A stretch of DNA of 64,000 nucleotides from Zeugodacus cucurbitae (lineage: Eukaryota; Arthropoda; Insecta; Diptera; Tephritidae), in assembly GCF_028554725.1 (NCBI RefSeq), contig NC_071672.1, positions 4,494,501 to 4,558,500 on the forward strand, in the 5' to 3' direction. A program made the position numbers and the translations under genes. Numbering within the stretch: position 1 is the first letter of the stretch; each line of letters begins with the position of its first letter. The notes beneath the pieces were generated by a model. It was not told the origin of the DNA. It saw nothing but the letters and a program-made list of their open reading frames with translations, and did no database searches. Below are positions 46,950 to 59,030 of this stretch, in pieces.

Positions 46950-49763
46950 TGTCTTCTCTTGTCCTGTCTTGTCTTGTCTTGTCTTGTCTTGTCTTGTCTT
47001 GTCTTGTCTTGTCTTGTCTTGTCTTGTCTTGTCTTGTCTTGTCTTGTCTTGTCTTGTCTTGTCTTGTCCTGTTCTGTCTTGTCTTGTCTTGTCTTGTCTT
47101 GTCATGTCTTATCTTGTCTTGTCTTGTCTTGTCTTGTCATGTCATGTCATGTCTTGTCTTGTCTTGTCTTGTCTTGTCTTGTCTTGTCTTGTCCTGTCCT
47201 GTCTTGTCTTGTCATGTCATGTCATGTCATGTGTTGTTTTGTCTTGTCTTGTCTTGTTTTGTCTTGTCTTGTCTTGTCTTGTCTTGTCTTGTCTTCTTTT
47301 GTTTTGTCTTGTTTTGTCTTGTCATGTCTTGTCTTGTCTTGTCTTGTCTTGTCTTGTCTTGTCTTGTCTTGTCTTGTCTTGTCTTGTCCTGTTCTGTCTT
47401 GTCTTGTCATGTCATGTCATGTGTTGTTTTGTCTTGTCTTGTCTTGTTTTGTCTTGTCTTGTCTTGTCTTGTCTTGTCTTGTCATGTCATGTCATGTCTT
47501 GTCTTGTCTTGTCTTGTCTTGTCTTGTCTTGTCTTGTCCTGTCCTGTCTTGTCTTGTCATGTCATGTCATGTCATGTGTTGTTTTGTCTTGTCTTGTCTT
47601 GTTTTGTCTTGTCTTGTCTTGTCTTGTCTTGTCTTGTCTTCTTTTGTTTTGTCTTGTCATGTCTTGTCTTGTCTTGTCTTGTCTTGTCTTGTCTTGTCTT
47701 GCCTTGTCTTGTCTTGTCTTGTCTTGTCTTGTCTTGTCTTGTCTTGTCCTGTTCTGTCTTGTCTTGTCATGTCATGTCATGTGTTGTTTTGTCTTGTCTT
47801 GTCTTGTTTTGTCTTGTCTTGTCTTGTCTTGTCTTGTCTTGTCTGTCATGTCATGTCATGTCATGTCATGTCATGTCATGTCATGTGTTGTGTTGTGTTG
47901 TTGTCTTGTCTTGTCTTGTCTTGTCTTGTCTGTCATGTCATGTCATGTCATGTCATGTCATGTGTTGTGTTGTGTTGTTGTCTTGTCTTGTCTTGTCATG
48001 TCTTGTCTTGTCTTGTCTTGTCATGTCTTGTCTTGTCTTGTCTTGTCTTGTCCTGTCCTGTCTTGTCTTGTCATGTCATGTCATGTCATGTGTTGTTTTG
48101 TCTTGTCTTGTCTTGTTTTGTCTTGTCTTGTCTTGTCTTGTCTTGTCTTGTCTTCTTTTGTTTTGTCTTGTTTTGTCTTGTCATGTCTTGTCTTGTCTTG
48201 TCTTGTCTTGTCTTGTCTTGTCTTGTCTTGTCTTGTCTTGTCTTGTCTTGTCTTGTTTTGTCTTGTCATGTATTATCTTGTCTTGTCTTGTCTTGTCTTG
48301 TCTTGTCTTGTGTTGTGTTGTCTTGTCTTTCCTTTGCTTGTCTTGTCTTGTCTTGTGTTGTCTTGTCTTGTCTTTTCTTTTCTTGTCTTGTCTTGTCTTG
48401 TCTTGTCTTGTCTTGTCTTGTCTTGTCTTGTCTTGTCTTGTCTTCTCATGTCATACCATGTCGTATGTTGTGTTGTTTTGTCTTGTCATGTCTTGTCTTG
48501 TCTTGTCTTGTCTTGTCTTGTCTTGTCTTGTCTTGTCTTGCCTTGTCTTGTTTTGTCTTGTCATGTATTATCTTGTCTTGTCTTGTCTTGTCTTGTCTTG
48601 TGTTGTGTTGTCTTGTCTTTCCTTTGCTTGTCTTGTCTTGTCTTGTGTTGTCTTGTCTTGTCTTTTCTTTTCTTGTCTTGTCTTGTCTTGTCTTGTCTTG
48701 TCTTGTCTGGTCTTGTCTTGTCTTGTCTTGTCTTGTCTTGTCTTGTCTTGTTTTGTCTTGTCATGTATTATCTTGTCTTGTCTTGTCTTGTCTTGTCTTG
48801 TCTTGTGTTGTGTTGTCTTGTCTTTCCTTTGCTTGTCTTGTCTTGTCTTGTGTTGCCTTATCTTGTCTTGTCTTGTCTTGTCTTGTCTTGTCTTGTCTTG
48901 TCTTGTCCTGTCGTTTGTTTTGTTGTTTTGTCTTGTCTTGTTTTGTCTTGTCTTGTCTTGCCTTGTCTTGTCTTGTCTTGTCTTGTCTTGTCTTGTCTTG
49001 TCTTGTCTTGTCTTGTGTTGTGTTGTCTTGTCTTTCCTTTGCTTGTCTTGTCTTGTCTTGTGTTGTCTTGTCTTGTCTTTTCTTTTCTTGTCTTGTCTTG
49101 TCTTGTCTTGTCTTGTCTTGTCTTGTCTGGTCTTGTCTTGTCTTGTCTTGTCTTGTCTTGTCTTGTCTTGTCTTGTTTTGTCTTGTCATGTATTATCTTG
49201 TCTTGTCTTGTCTTGTCTTGTCTTCTTTTGTTTTGTCTTGTTTTGTCTTGTCATGTCTTGTCTTGTCTTGTCTTGTCTTGTCTTGTCTTGTCTTGTCTTG
49301 TCTTGTCTTGTCTTGTCTTGTCTTGTCTTGTCTTGTTTTGTCTTGTCATGTATTATCTTGTCTTGTCTTGTCTTGTCTTGTCTTTTCTTTTCTTGTCTTG
49401 TCTTGTCTTGTCTTGTCTTGTTTTGTCATGTCTTGTCTTGTCTTGTCTTGCCTTATCTTGTCTTGTCTTGTCTTGTCTTGTCTTGTCTTGTCTTGTCCTG
49501 TCCTGTCGTTTGTTTTGTTGTTTTGTCTTGTCTTGTTTTGTCTTGTCTTGTCTTGCCTTGTCTTGTCTTGTCTTGTCTTGTCTTGTCTTGTCTTGTCTTG
49601 TCTTGTCTTGTCTTGTCTTGTCTTGTCTTGTCCTGTCCTGTCTCGTCTTGTCATGTCATGTCATGTGTTGTTTTGTCTTGTCTTGTCTTGTTTTGTCTTG
49701 TATTGTCTTGTCTTGTCTTGTCTTGTCTTGTCTTGTCTTCTTTTGTTTTGTCTTGTCATGTCT
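46950..49763. repeat. Family E HOR unit 3 (2814 bases)
   Basis: Same order as unit 2 with one additional CTTCTTTTG-CCTGTTCTG block. It aligns with the unit at 52,467 at a constant offset of 5517 over at least its first 460 bases. Confidence 0.78.
47846..47962. repeat. TCATG runs of 8 and 6
   Basis: Eight copies at 47,846-47,885 and six at 47,933-47,962. Confidence 0.9.
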
Positions 49764-50159
49764 TGTCTTCTCTTGTCCTGTCTTGTCTTGTCTTGTCTTG
49801 TCTTGTCTTGTCTTGTCTTGTCTTGTCTTGTCTTGTCTTGTCTTGTCTTGTCTTGTCTTGTCTTGTCTTGTCTTGTCTTGTCTTGTCCTGTTCTGTCTTG
49901 TCTTGTCTTGTCTTGTCTTGTCTTGTCTTGTCTTGTCTTCTTTTGTTTTGTCTTGTCATGTCTTGTCTTGTCTTGTCTTGTCTTGTCTTGTCTTGTCTTG
50001 TCTTGTCTTGTCTTGTCTTGTCTTGTCTTGTCTTGTCTTGTCTTGTCTTGTCTTGTCCTGTTCTGTCTTGTCTTGTCATGTCATGTCATGTGTTGTTTTG
50101 TCTTGTCTTGTCTTGTTTTGTCTTGTCTTGTCTTGTCTTGTCTTGTCTTGTCTTGTCTG

Positions 50160-50281
50160 TCATGTCATGTCATGTCATGTCATGTCATGTCATGTCATGT
50201 GTTGTGTTGTGTTGTTGTCTTGTCTTGTCTTGTCTTGTCTTGTCTTGTCTGTCATGTCATGTCATGTCATGTCATGTCATG
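50160..50281. repeat. TCATG runs of 8 and 6
   Basis: Eight copies at 50,160-50,199 and six at 50,252-50,281. Confidence 0.9.
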
Positions 50282-50548
50282 TGTTGTGTTGTGTTGTTGT
50301 CTTGTCTTGTCTTGTCATGTCTTGTCTTGTCTTGTCTTCTTTTGTTTTGTCTTGTCATGTCTTGTCTTGTCTTGTCTTGTCTTGTCTTGTCTTGTCTTGT
50401 CTTGTCTTGTCTTGTCTTGTCTTGTCTTGTCTTGTCTTGTCTTGTCTTGTCCTGTTCTGTCTTGTCTTGTCATGTCATGTCATGTGTTGTTTTGTCTTGT
50501 CTTGTCTTGTTTTGTCTTGTCTTGTCTTGTCTTGTCTTGTCTTGTCTG

Positions 50549-50665
50549 TCATGTCATGTCATGTCATGTCATGTCATGTCATGTCATGTGTTGTGTTGTG
50601 TTGTTGTCTTGTCTTGTCTTGTCTTGTCTTGTCTGTCATGTCATGTCATGTCATGTCATGTCATG
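50549..50665. repeat. TCATG runs of 8 and 6
   Basis: Eight copies at 50,549-50,588 and six at 50,636-50,665; a local duplicate of the pair at 50,160. Confidence 0.9.
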
Positions 50666-52466
50666 TGTTGTGTTGTGTTGTTGTCTTGTCTTGTCTTGTC
50701 ATGTCTTGTCTTGTCTTGTCATGTCTTGTCTTGTCTTGTCTTGTCTTGTCTTGTCCTGTCCTGTCTTGTCTTGTCATGTCATGTCATGTCATGTGTTGTT
50801 TTGTCTTGTCTTGTCTTGTTTTGTCTTGTCTTGTCTTGTCTTGTCTTGTCTTGTCTTCTTTTGTTTTGTCTTGTTTTGTCTTGTCATGTCTTGTCTTGTC
50901 TTGTCTTGTCTTGTCTTGTCTTGTCTTGTCTTGTCTTGTCTTGTCTTGTCTTGTCTTGTTTTGTCTTGTCATGTATTATCTTGTCTTGTCTTGTCTTGTC
51001 TTGTCTTGTCTTGTGTTGTGTTGTCTTGTCTTTCCTTTGCTTGTCTTGTCTTGTCTTGTGTTGTCTTGTCTTGTCTTTTCTTTTCTTGTCTTGTCTTGTC
51101 TTGTCTTGTCTTGTCTTGTCTTGTCTTGTCTTGTCTTGTCTTGTCTTGTCTTCTCATGTCATACCATGTCGTATGTTGCGTTGTTTTGTCTTGTCATGTC
51201 TTGTCTTGTCTTGTCTTGTCTTGTCTTGTCTTGTCTTGTCTTGTCTTGTCTTGTCTTGCCTTGTCTTGTTTTGTCTTGTCATGTATTACCTTGTCTTGTC
51301 TTGTCTTGTCTTGTCTTGTGTTGTGTTGTCTTGTCTTTCCTTTGCTTGTCTTGTCTTGTCTTGTGTTGTCTTGTCTTGTCTTTTCTTTTCTTGTCTTGTC
51401 TTGTCTTGTCTTGTCTTGTCTTGTCTTGTCTGGTCTTGTCTTGTCTTGTCTTGTCTTGTCTTGTCTTGTCTTGTTTTGTCTTGTCATGTATTATCTTGTC
51501 TTGTCTTGTCTTGTCTTGTCTTGTCTTGTGTTGTGTTGTCTTGTCTTTCCTTTGCTTGTCTTGTCTTGTCTTGTGTTGCCTTATCTTGTCTTGTCTTGTC
51601 TTGTCTTGTCTTGTCTTGTCTTGTCCTGTCCTGTCGTTTGTTTTGTTGTTTTGTCTTGTCTTGTTTTGTCTTGTCTTGTCTTGCCTTGTCTTGTCTTGTC
51701 TTGTCTTGTCTTGTCTTGTCTTGTGTTGTGTTGTCTTGTCTTTCCTTTGCTTGTCTTGTCTTGTCTTGTGTTGTCTTGTCTTGTCTTTTCTTTTCTTGTC
51801 TTGTCTTGTCTTGTCTTGTCTTGTCTTGTCTTGTCTGGTCTTGTCTTGTCTTGTCTTGTCTTGTCTTGTCTTGTCTTGTTTTGTCTTGTCATGTATTATC
51901 TTGTCTTGTCTTGTCTTGTCTTGTCTTCTTTTGTTTTGTCTTGTTTTGTCTTGTCATGTCTTGTCTTGTCTTGTCTTGTCTTGTCTTGTCTTGTCTTGTC
52001 TTGTCTTGTCTTGTCTTGTCTTGTCTTGTCTTGTTTTGTCTTGTCATGTATTATCTTGTCTTGTCTTGTCTTGTCTTGTCTTTTCTTTTCTTGTCTTGTC
52101 TTGTCTTGTCTTGTCTTGTTTTGTCATGTCTTGTCTTGTCTTGTCTTGCCTTATCTTGTCTTGTCTTGTCTTGTCTTGTCTTGTCTTGTCCTGTCCTGTC
52201 GTTTGTTTTGTTGTTTTGTCTTGTCTTGTTTTGTCTTGTCTTGTCTTGCCTTGTCTTGTCTTGTCTTGTCTTGTCTTGTCTTGTCTTGTCTTGTCTTGTC
52301 TTGTCTTGTCTTGTCTTGTCTTGTCTTGTCTTGTCCTGTCCTGTCTCGTCTTGTCATGTCATGTCATGTGTTGTTTTGTCTTGTCTTGTCTTGTTTTGTC
52401 TTGTATTGTCTTGTCTTGTCTTGTCTTGTCTTGTCTTGTCTTCTTTTGTTTTGTCTTGTCATGTCT

Positions 52467-55270
52467 TGTCTTCTCTTGTCCTGTCTTGTCTTGTCTTGTC
52501 TTGTCTTGTCTTGTCTTGTCTTGTCTTGTCTTGTCTTGTCTTGTCTTGTCTTGTCTTGTCTTGTCTTGTCTTGTCTTGTCTTGTCCTGTTCTGTCTTGTC
52601 TTGTCTTGTCTTGTCTTGTCATGTCTTATCTTGTCTTGTCTTGTCTTGTCTTGTCATGTCATGTCATGTCTTGTCTTGTCTTGTCTTGTCTTGTCTTGTC
52701 TTGTCTTGTCCTGTCCTGTCTTGTCTTGTCATGTCATGTCATGTCATGTGTTGTTTTGTCTTGTCTTGTCTTGTTTTGTCTTGTCTTGTCTTGTCTTGTC
52801 TTGTCTTGTCTTCTTTTGTTTTGTCTTGTTTTGTCTTGTCATGTCTTGTCTTGTCTTGTCTTGTCTTGTCTTGTCTTGTCTTGTCTTGTCTTGTCTTGTC
52901 TTGTCCTGTTCTGTCTTGTCTTGTCATGTCATGTCATGTGTTGTTTTGTCTTGTCTTGTCTTGTTTTGTCTTGTCTTGTCTTGTCTTGTCTTGTCTTGTC
53001 ATGTCATGTCATGTCTTGTCTTGTCTTGTCTTGTCTTGTCTTGTCTTGTCCTGTCCTGTCTTGTCTTGTCATGTCATGTCATGTCATGTGTTGTTTTGTC
53101 TTGTCTTGTCTTGTTTTGTCTTGTCTTGTCTTGTCTTGTCTTGTCTTGTCTTCTTTTGTTTTGTCTTGTCATGTCTTGTCTTGTCTTGTCTTGTCTTGTC
53201 TTGTCTTGTCTTGCCTTGTCTTGTCTTGTCTTGTCTTGTCTTGTCTTGTCTTGTCTTGTCCTGTTCTGTCTTGTCTTGTCATGTCATGTCATGTGTTGTT
53301 TTGTCTTGTCTTGTCTTGTTTTGTCTTGTCTTGTCTTGTCTTGTCTTGTCTGTCATGTCATGTCATGTCATGTCATGTCATGTCATGTCATGTGTTGTGT
53401 TGTGTTGTTGTCTTGTCTTGTCTTGTCTTGTCTTGTCTGTCATGTCATGTCATGTCATGTCATGTCATGTGTTGTGTTGTGTTGTTGTCTTGTCTTGTCT
53501 TGTCTTGTCATGTCTTGTCTTGTCTTGTCTTGTCATGTCTTGTCTTGTCTTGTCTTGTCTTGTCCTGTCCTGTCTTGTCTTGTCATGTCATGTCATGTCA
53601 TGTGTTGTTTTGTCTTGTCTTGTCTTGTTTTGTCTTGTCTTGTCTTGTCTTGTCTTGTCTTGTCTTCTTTTGTTTTGTCTTGTTTTGTCTTGTCATGTCT
53701 TGTCTTGTCTTGTCTTGTCTTGTCTTGTCTTGTCTTGTCTTGTCTTGTCTTGTCTTGTCTTGTTTTGTCTTGTCATGTATTATCTTGTCTTGTCTTGTCT
53801 TGTCTTGTCTTGTCTTGTGTTGTGTTGTCTTGTCTTTCCTTTGCTTGTCTTGTCTTGTCTTGTGTTGTCTTGTCTTGTCTTTTCTTTTCTTGTCTTGTCT
53901 TGTCTTGTCTTGTCTTGTCTTGTCTTGTCTTGTCTTGTCTTGTCTTGTCTTCTCATGTCATACCATGTCGTATGTTGTGTTGTTTTGTCTTGTCATGTCT
54001 TGTCTTGTCTTGTCTTGTCTTGTCTTGTCTTGTCTTGTCTTGTCTTGTCTTGCCTTGTCTTGTTTTGTCTTGTCATGTATTATCTTGTCTTGTCTTGTCT
54101 TGTCTTGTCTTGTGTTGTGTTGTCTTGTCTTTCCTTTGCTTGTCTTGTCTTGTCTTGTGTTGTCTTGTCTTGTCTTTTCTTTTCTTGTCTTGTCTTGTCT
54201 TGTCTTGTCTTGTCTTGTCTTGTCTGGTCTTGTCTTGTCTTGTCTTGTCTTGTCTTGTCTTGTCTTGTTTTGTCTTGTCATGTATTATCTTGTCTTGTCT
54301 TGTCTTGTCTTGTCTTGTCTTGTGTTGTGTTGTCTTGTCTTTCCTTTGCTTGTCTTGTCTTGTCTTGTGTTGCCTTATCTTGTCTTGTCTTGTCTTGTCT
54401 TGTCTTGTCTTGTCTTGTCCTGTCCTGTCGTTTGTTTTGTTGTTTTGTCTTGTCTTGTTTTGTCTTGTCTTGTCTTGCCTTGTCTTGTCTTGTCTTGTCT
54501 TGTCTTGTCTTGTCTTGTCTTGTGTTGTGTTGTCTTGTCTTTCCTTTGCTTGTCTTGTCTTGTCTTGTCTTGTGTTGTCTTGTCTTGTCTTTTCTTTTCT
54601 TGTCTTGTCTTGTCTTGTCTTGTCTTGTCTTGTCTGGTCTTGTCTTGTCTTGTCTTGTCTTGTCTTTTCTTGTCTTGTTTTGTCTTGTCATGTATTATCT
54701 TGTCTTGTCTTGTCTTGTCTTCTTTTGTTTTGTCTTGTTTTGTCTTGTCATGTCTTGTCTTGTCTTGTCTTGTCTTGTCTTGTCTTGTCTTGTCTTGTCT
54801 TGTCTTGTCTTGTCTTGTCTTGTCTTGTCTTGTCTTGTTTTGTCTTGTCATGTATTATCTTGTCTTGTCTTGTCTTGTCTTGTCTTTTCTTTTCTTGTCT
54901 TGTCTTGTCTTGTCTTGTCTTGTTTTGTCATGTCTTGTCTTGTCTTGTCTTGCCTTATCTTGTCTTGTCTTGTCTTGTCTTGTCTTGTCTTGTCTTGTCC
55001 TGTCCTGTCGTTTGTTTTGTTGTTTTGTCTTGTCTTGTTTTGTCTTGTCTTGTCTTGCCTTGTCTTGTCTTGTCTTGTCTTGTCTTGTCTTGTCTTGTCT
55101 TGTCTTGTCTTGTCTTGTCTTGTCTTGTCTTGTCTTGTCCTGTCCTGTCTCGTCTTGTCATGTCATGTCATGTGTTGTTTTGTCTTGTCTTGTCTTGTTT
55201 TGTCTTGTATTGTCTTGTCTTGTCTTGTCTTGTCTTGTCTTGTCTTCTTTTGTTTTGTCTTGTCATGTCT
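52467..55270. repeat. Family E HOR unit 5 (2804 bases)
   Basis: Closest to unit 3 (offset 5517). TCATG pair at 53,353 and 53,440; CTTTCCTTTG blocks near 53,835, 54,131, 54,351 and 54,541. Confidence 0.78.
53353..53469. repeat. TCATG runs of 8 and 6
   Basis: Eight copies at 53,353-53,392 and six at 53,440-53,469. Confidence 0.9.
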
Positions 55271-55801
55271 TGTCTTCTCTTGTCCTGTCTTGTCTTGTCT
55301 TGTCTTGTCTTGTCTTGTCTTGTCTTGTCTTGTCTTGTCTTGTCTTGTCTTGTCTTGTCTTGTCTTGTCTTGTCTTGTCTTGTCTTGTCCTGTTCTGTCT
55401 TGTCTTGTCTTGTCTTGTCTTGTCATGTCTTATCTTGTCTTGTCTTGTCTTGTCTTGTCATGTCATGTCATGTCTTGTCTTGTCTTGTCTTGTCTTGTCT
55501 TGTCTTGTCTTGTCCTGTCCTGTCTTGTCTTGTCATGTCATGTCATGTCATGTCATGTGTTGTTTTGTCTTGTCTTGTCTTGTTTTGTCTTGTCTTGTCT
55601 TGTCTTGTCTTGTCTTGTCTTCTTTTGTTTTGTCTTGTTTTGTCTTGTCATGTCTTGTCTTGTCTTGTCTTGTCTTGTCTTGTCTTGTCTTGTCTTGTCT
55701 TGTCTTGTCTTTTCCTGTTCTGTCTTGTCTTGTCATGTCATGTCATGTGTTGTTTTGTCTTGTCTTGTCTTGTTTTGTCTTGTCTTGTCTTGTCTTGTCT
55801 G

Positions 55802-55903
55802 TCATGTCATGTCATGTCATGTCATGTCATGTCATGTCATGTGTTGTGTTGTGTTGTTGTCTTGTCTTGTCTTGTCTTGTCTTGTCTGTCATGTCATGTC
55901 ATG
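55802..55903. repeat. TCATG runs of 8 and 3
   Basis: Eight copies at 55,802-55,841; the second run has only three (55,889-55,903). Same flanks as the 8 plus 6 pairs. Confidence 0.9.
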
Positions 55904-55930
55904 TGTTGTGTTGTGTTGTTGTCTTGTCTT

Positions 55931-58171
55931 GTCTTGTCATGTCTTGTCTTGTCATGTCTTGTCATGTCTTGTCTTGTCTGGTCTTGTCTTGTCTTGTCTT
56001 GTCTTGTCTTGTCTTGTCTTGTCTTGTCTTGTCTTGTCTTGTCTTGTCTTGTCTTGTCTTGTCTTGTCTTGTCTTGTCTTGTCTTGTTCTGTTCTGTCTT
56101 GTCTTGTCATGTCATGTCATGTCATGTGTTGTTTTGTCTTGTCTTTTCTTTTCTTGTCTTGTCTTGCCTTGTCTTGTCTTGTCTTGTCTTGTCTTGTCTT
56201 GTCTTGTCTTGTTCTGTTCTGTCTTGTCTTGTCATGTCATGTCATGTCATGTCTTGTTTTGTCTTGTCATGTCTTGTCTTGTCTTGTCTTGTCTTGTCTT
56301 GTCCTGTTCTGTGTTGTCGTGTCTTGTCTGTCATGTCTTTTCTTGTCTTGTCTTGTCTTGTCTTGTCTTGTCTTGTCTTGTCTTGTCTTGTCTTGTCTTG
56401 TCTTGTCTTGTCTTGTCTTGTCTTGTCTTGTCTTGTCTTGTCTTGTCTTGTCTTGTCTTGTCTTGTATTGTCTGGTCTTGTCTTGTCTTGTCTTGTCTTG
56501 TCTTGTCTTGTCTTGTCTTGTTTTGTCTTGTCATGTATTATCTTGTCTTGTCTTGTCTTGTCTTGTCTTGTCTTGTCCTGTTCTGTCTTGTCTTGTCATG
56601 TCATGTCATGTGTTGTCTTGTCTTGTCTTGTCTTGTCTTGTCTTGTCTTGTCTTGTCTTGTTTTGTCTTGTCTTGTCTTGTCTTGTCTTTTCTTGTCTTT
56701 TCTTTTCTTGTCTTGTCTTGTCTTGTCTTGTCTTGTCTTGTCTTGTCTGGTCTTGTCTTGTCTTGTCTTGTCTTGTCTTGTCTTGTCTTGTTTTGTCTTG
56801 TCATGTATTATCTTGTCTTGTCTTGTCTTGTCTTGTCTTGTCTTGTCCTGTTCTGTCTTGTCTTGTCATGTCATGTCATGTGTTGTCTTGTCTTGTCTTG
56901 TCTTGTCTTGTCTTGTCTTGTCTTGTCTTGTCTTGCCTTGTCTTGTCTTGTCTTGTTCTGTTCTGTCTTGTCTTGTCATGTCATGTCATGTCATGTCTTG
57001 TCTTGTCTTTTCTTGTCTTGTCTTGTCTTGTCTTGTCTTGTCTTTTCTTGTCTTGTCTTGTCTTGTCTTGTCTTGTCTTGTCTTGTCTTGTCTTGTCTTG
57101 TCTTGTCTTGTCTTGTCTTGTCTTGTCTTGTCTTGTCTTGTCTTGTCTTGTCTTGTCTTGTCTTGTCTTGTCTTGTCTTGTCTTGTCTTGTCTTGTCTTG
57201 TCTTGTCTTGTCTTGTCTTGTCTTGTCTTGTCTTGTCTTGTCTTGTCTTGTCTTGTCTTGTCTTGTCTTGTCTTGTCTTGCCTTGTCTTGTCTTGTCTTG
57301 TTCTGTTCTGTCTTGTCTTGTCATGTCATGTCATGTCATGTCTTGTCTTGTCTTTTCTTGTCTTGTCTTGTCTTGTCTTGTCTTGTCTTTTCTTGTCTTG
57401 TCTTGTCTTGTCTTGTCTTGTCTTGTCTTGTCTTGTCTTGTCTTGTCTTGTCTTGTCTTGTCTTGTCTTGTCTTGTCTTGTCTTGTCTTGTCTTGTCTTG
57501 TCTTGTCTTGTCTTGTCTTGTCTTGTCTTTTCTTGTCTTGTCTTGTCTTGTCTTGTCTTGTCTTGTCTTGTCTTGTCTTGTCTTGTCTTGTCTTGTCTTG
57601 TCTTGTCTTGTCTTGTCTTGTCTTGTCTTGTCTTGTCTTGTCTTGTCTTGTCTTTTCTTGTCTTGTCTTGTCTTGTCTTGTCTTGTCTTGTCTTGTCTTG
57701 TCTTGTCTTGTCTTGTCTTGTCTTGTCTTGTCTTGTCTTGTCTTGTCTTGTCTTGTCTTGTTTTGTCTTGTCTTTTCTTTTCTTGTCTTGTCTTGTCTTG
57801 TCATGTCTTGTCTTGTCTGGTCTTGTCTTGTCTTGTCTTGTCTTGTCTTGTCTTGTCTTGTCTTGTCTTGTCTTGTCTTGTCTTGTCTTGTCTTGTCTTG
57901 TCTTGTCTTGCCTTGTCTTGTCTTGTTTTGTCTTGTCTTGTCTTGTCTTGTCTTGTCTTGTCCTGTCCTGTCTTGTCTTGTCATGTCATGTCATGTCATG
58001 TGTTGTTTTGTCTTGTCTTGTCTTGTTTTGTCTTGTCTTGTCTTGTCTTGTCTTGTCTTGTCTTCTTTTGTTTTGTCTTGTTTTGTCTTGTCATGTCTTG
58101 TCTTGTCTTGTCTTGTCTTGTCTTGTCTTGTCTTGTCCTGTTCTGTCTTGTCTTGTCATGTCATGTCATGT

Positions 58172-58202
<31 letters not shown>

Positions 58203-59030
58203 TTGTCTTGTCTTGTCTTGTCTTGTCTTGTCTTGTCTTGTCTTGTCTTGTCTTGTCTTGTCTTGTCTTGTCTTGTCTTGTCTTGTCTTGTCTTGTCTTG
58301 TCTTGTCTTGTCTTGTCTTGTCTTGTCTTGTCTTGTCTTGTCTTGTCTTGTCTTGTCTTGTCTTGTCTTGTCTTGTCTTGTCTTTTCTTGTCTTGTCTTG
58401 TCTTGTCTTGTCTTGTCTTGTCTTGTCTTGTCTTGTCTTGTCTTGTCTTGTCTTGTCTTGTCTTGTCTTGTCTTGTCTTGTCTTGTCTTGTCTTGTCTTT
58501 TCTTGTCTTGTCTTGTCTTGTCTTGTCTTGTCTTGTCTTGTCTTGTCTTGTCTTGTCTTGTCTTGTCTTGTCTTGTCTTGTCTTGTCTTGTCTTGTCTTG
58601 TCTTGTCTTGTTTTGTCTTGTCTTTTCTTTTCTTGTCTTGTCTTGTCTTGTCATGTCTTGTCTTGTCTGGTCTTGTCTTGTCTTGTCTTGTCTTGTCTTG
58701 TCTTGTCTTGTCTTGTCTTGTCTTGTCTTGTCTTGTCTTGTCTTGTCTTGTCTTGTCTTGCCTTGTCTTGTCTTGTTTTGTCTTGTCTTGTCTTGTCTTG
58801 TCTTGTCTTGTCCTGTCCTGTCTTGTCTTGTCATGTCATGTCATGTCATGTGTTGTTTTGTCTTGTCTTGTCTTGTTTTGTCTTGTCTTGTCTTGTCTTG
58901 TCTTGTCTTGTCTTCTTTTGTTTTGTCTTGTTTTGTCTTGTCATGTCTTGTCTTGTCTTGTCTTGTCTTGTCTTGTCTTGTCTTGTCTTGTTTTGTCTTG
59001 TCATGTATTATCTTGTCTTGTCTTGTCTTG
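55931..59030. repeat. Long-run segment (F) of nearly pure TCTTG with TCTTT variants
   Basis: Compared with family E there are long stretches of consensus, broken by isolated TCTTT at intervals of about 115-125 bases (for example 57,526, 57,651, 57,771), GTTCTGTTCTG with four TCATG (near 56,090, 56,210, 56,955, 57,300), and CCTTG. A second copy lies at about 61,410-63,430. Confidence 0.75.
57285..58984. repeat. 850-bp tandem duplication inside segment F
   Basis: TCTTT markers at 57,526, 57,651 and 57,771 recur at 58,381, 58,496 and 58,621, and TCTGG, CCTTG, double TCCTG, four TCATG and CTTCTTTTG recur in the same order at an offset of 850 bases (plus or minus one monomer). The copies separate at about 58,134 and 58,984, where one continues into TCCTGTTCTG and the other into TTTTG-CATGTATTATC. 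The left edge lies in pure repeat and cannot be placed exactly. Confidence 0.78.

Larger units (their letters stand above)
49764..52466. repeat. Family E HOR unit 4 (2703 bases)
   Basis: It starts as the others but lacks the double TCCTG section, and carries the 8 plus 6 TCATG pair twice (50,160 and 50,252; 50,549 and 50,636) by a local duplication of about 390 bases. It has four CTTTCCTTTG blocks between 51,031 and 51,750. Confidence 0.78.
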
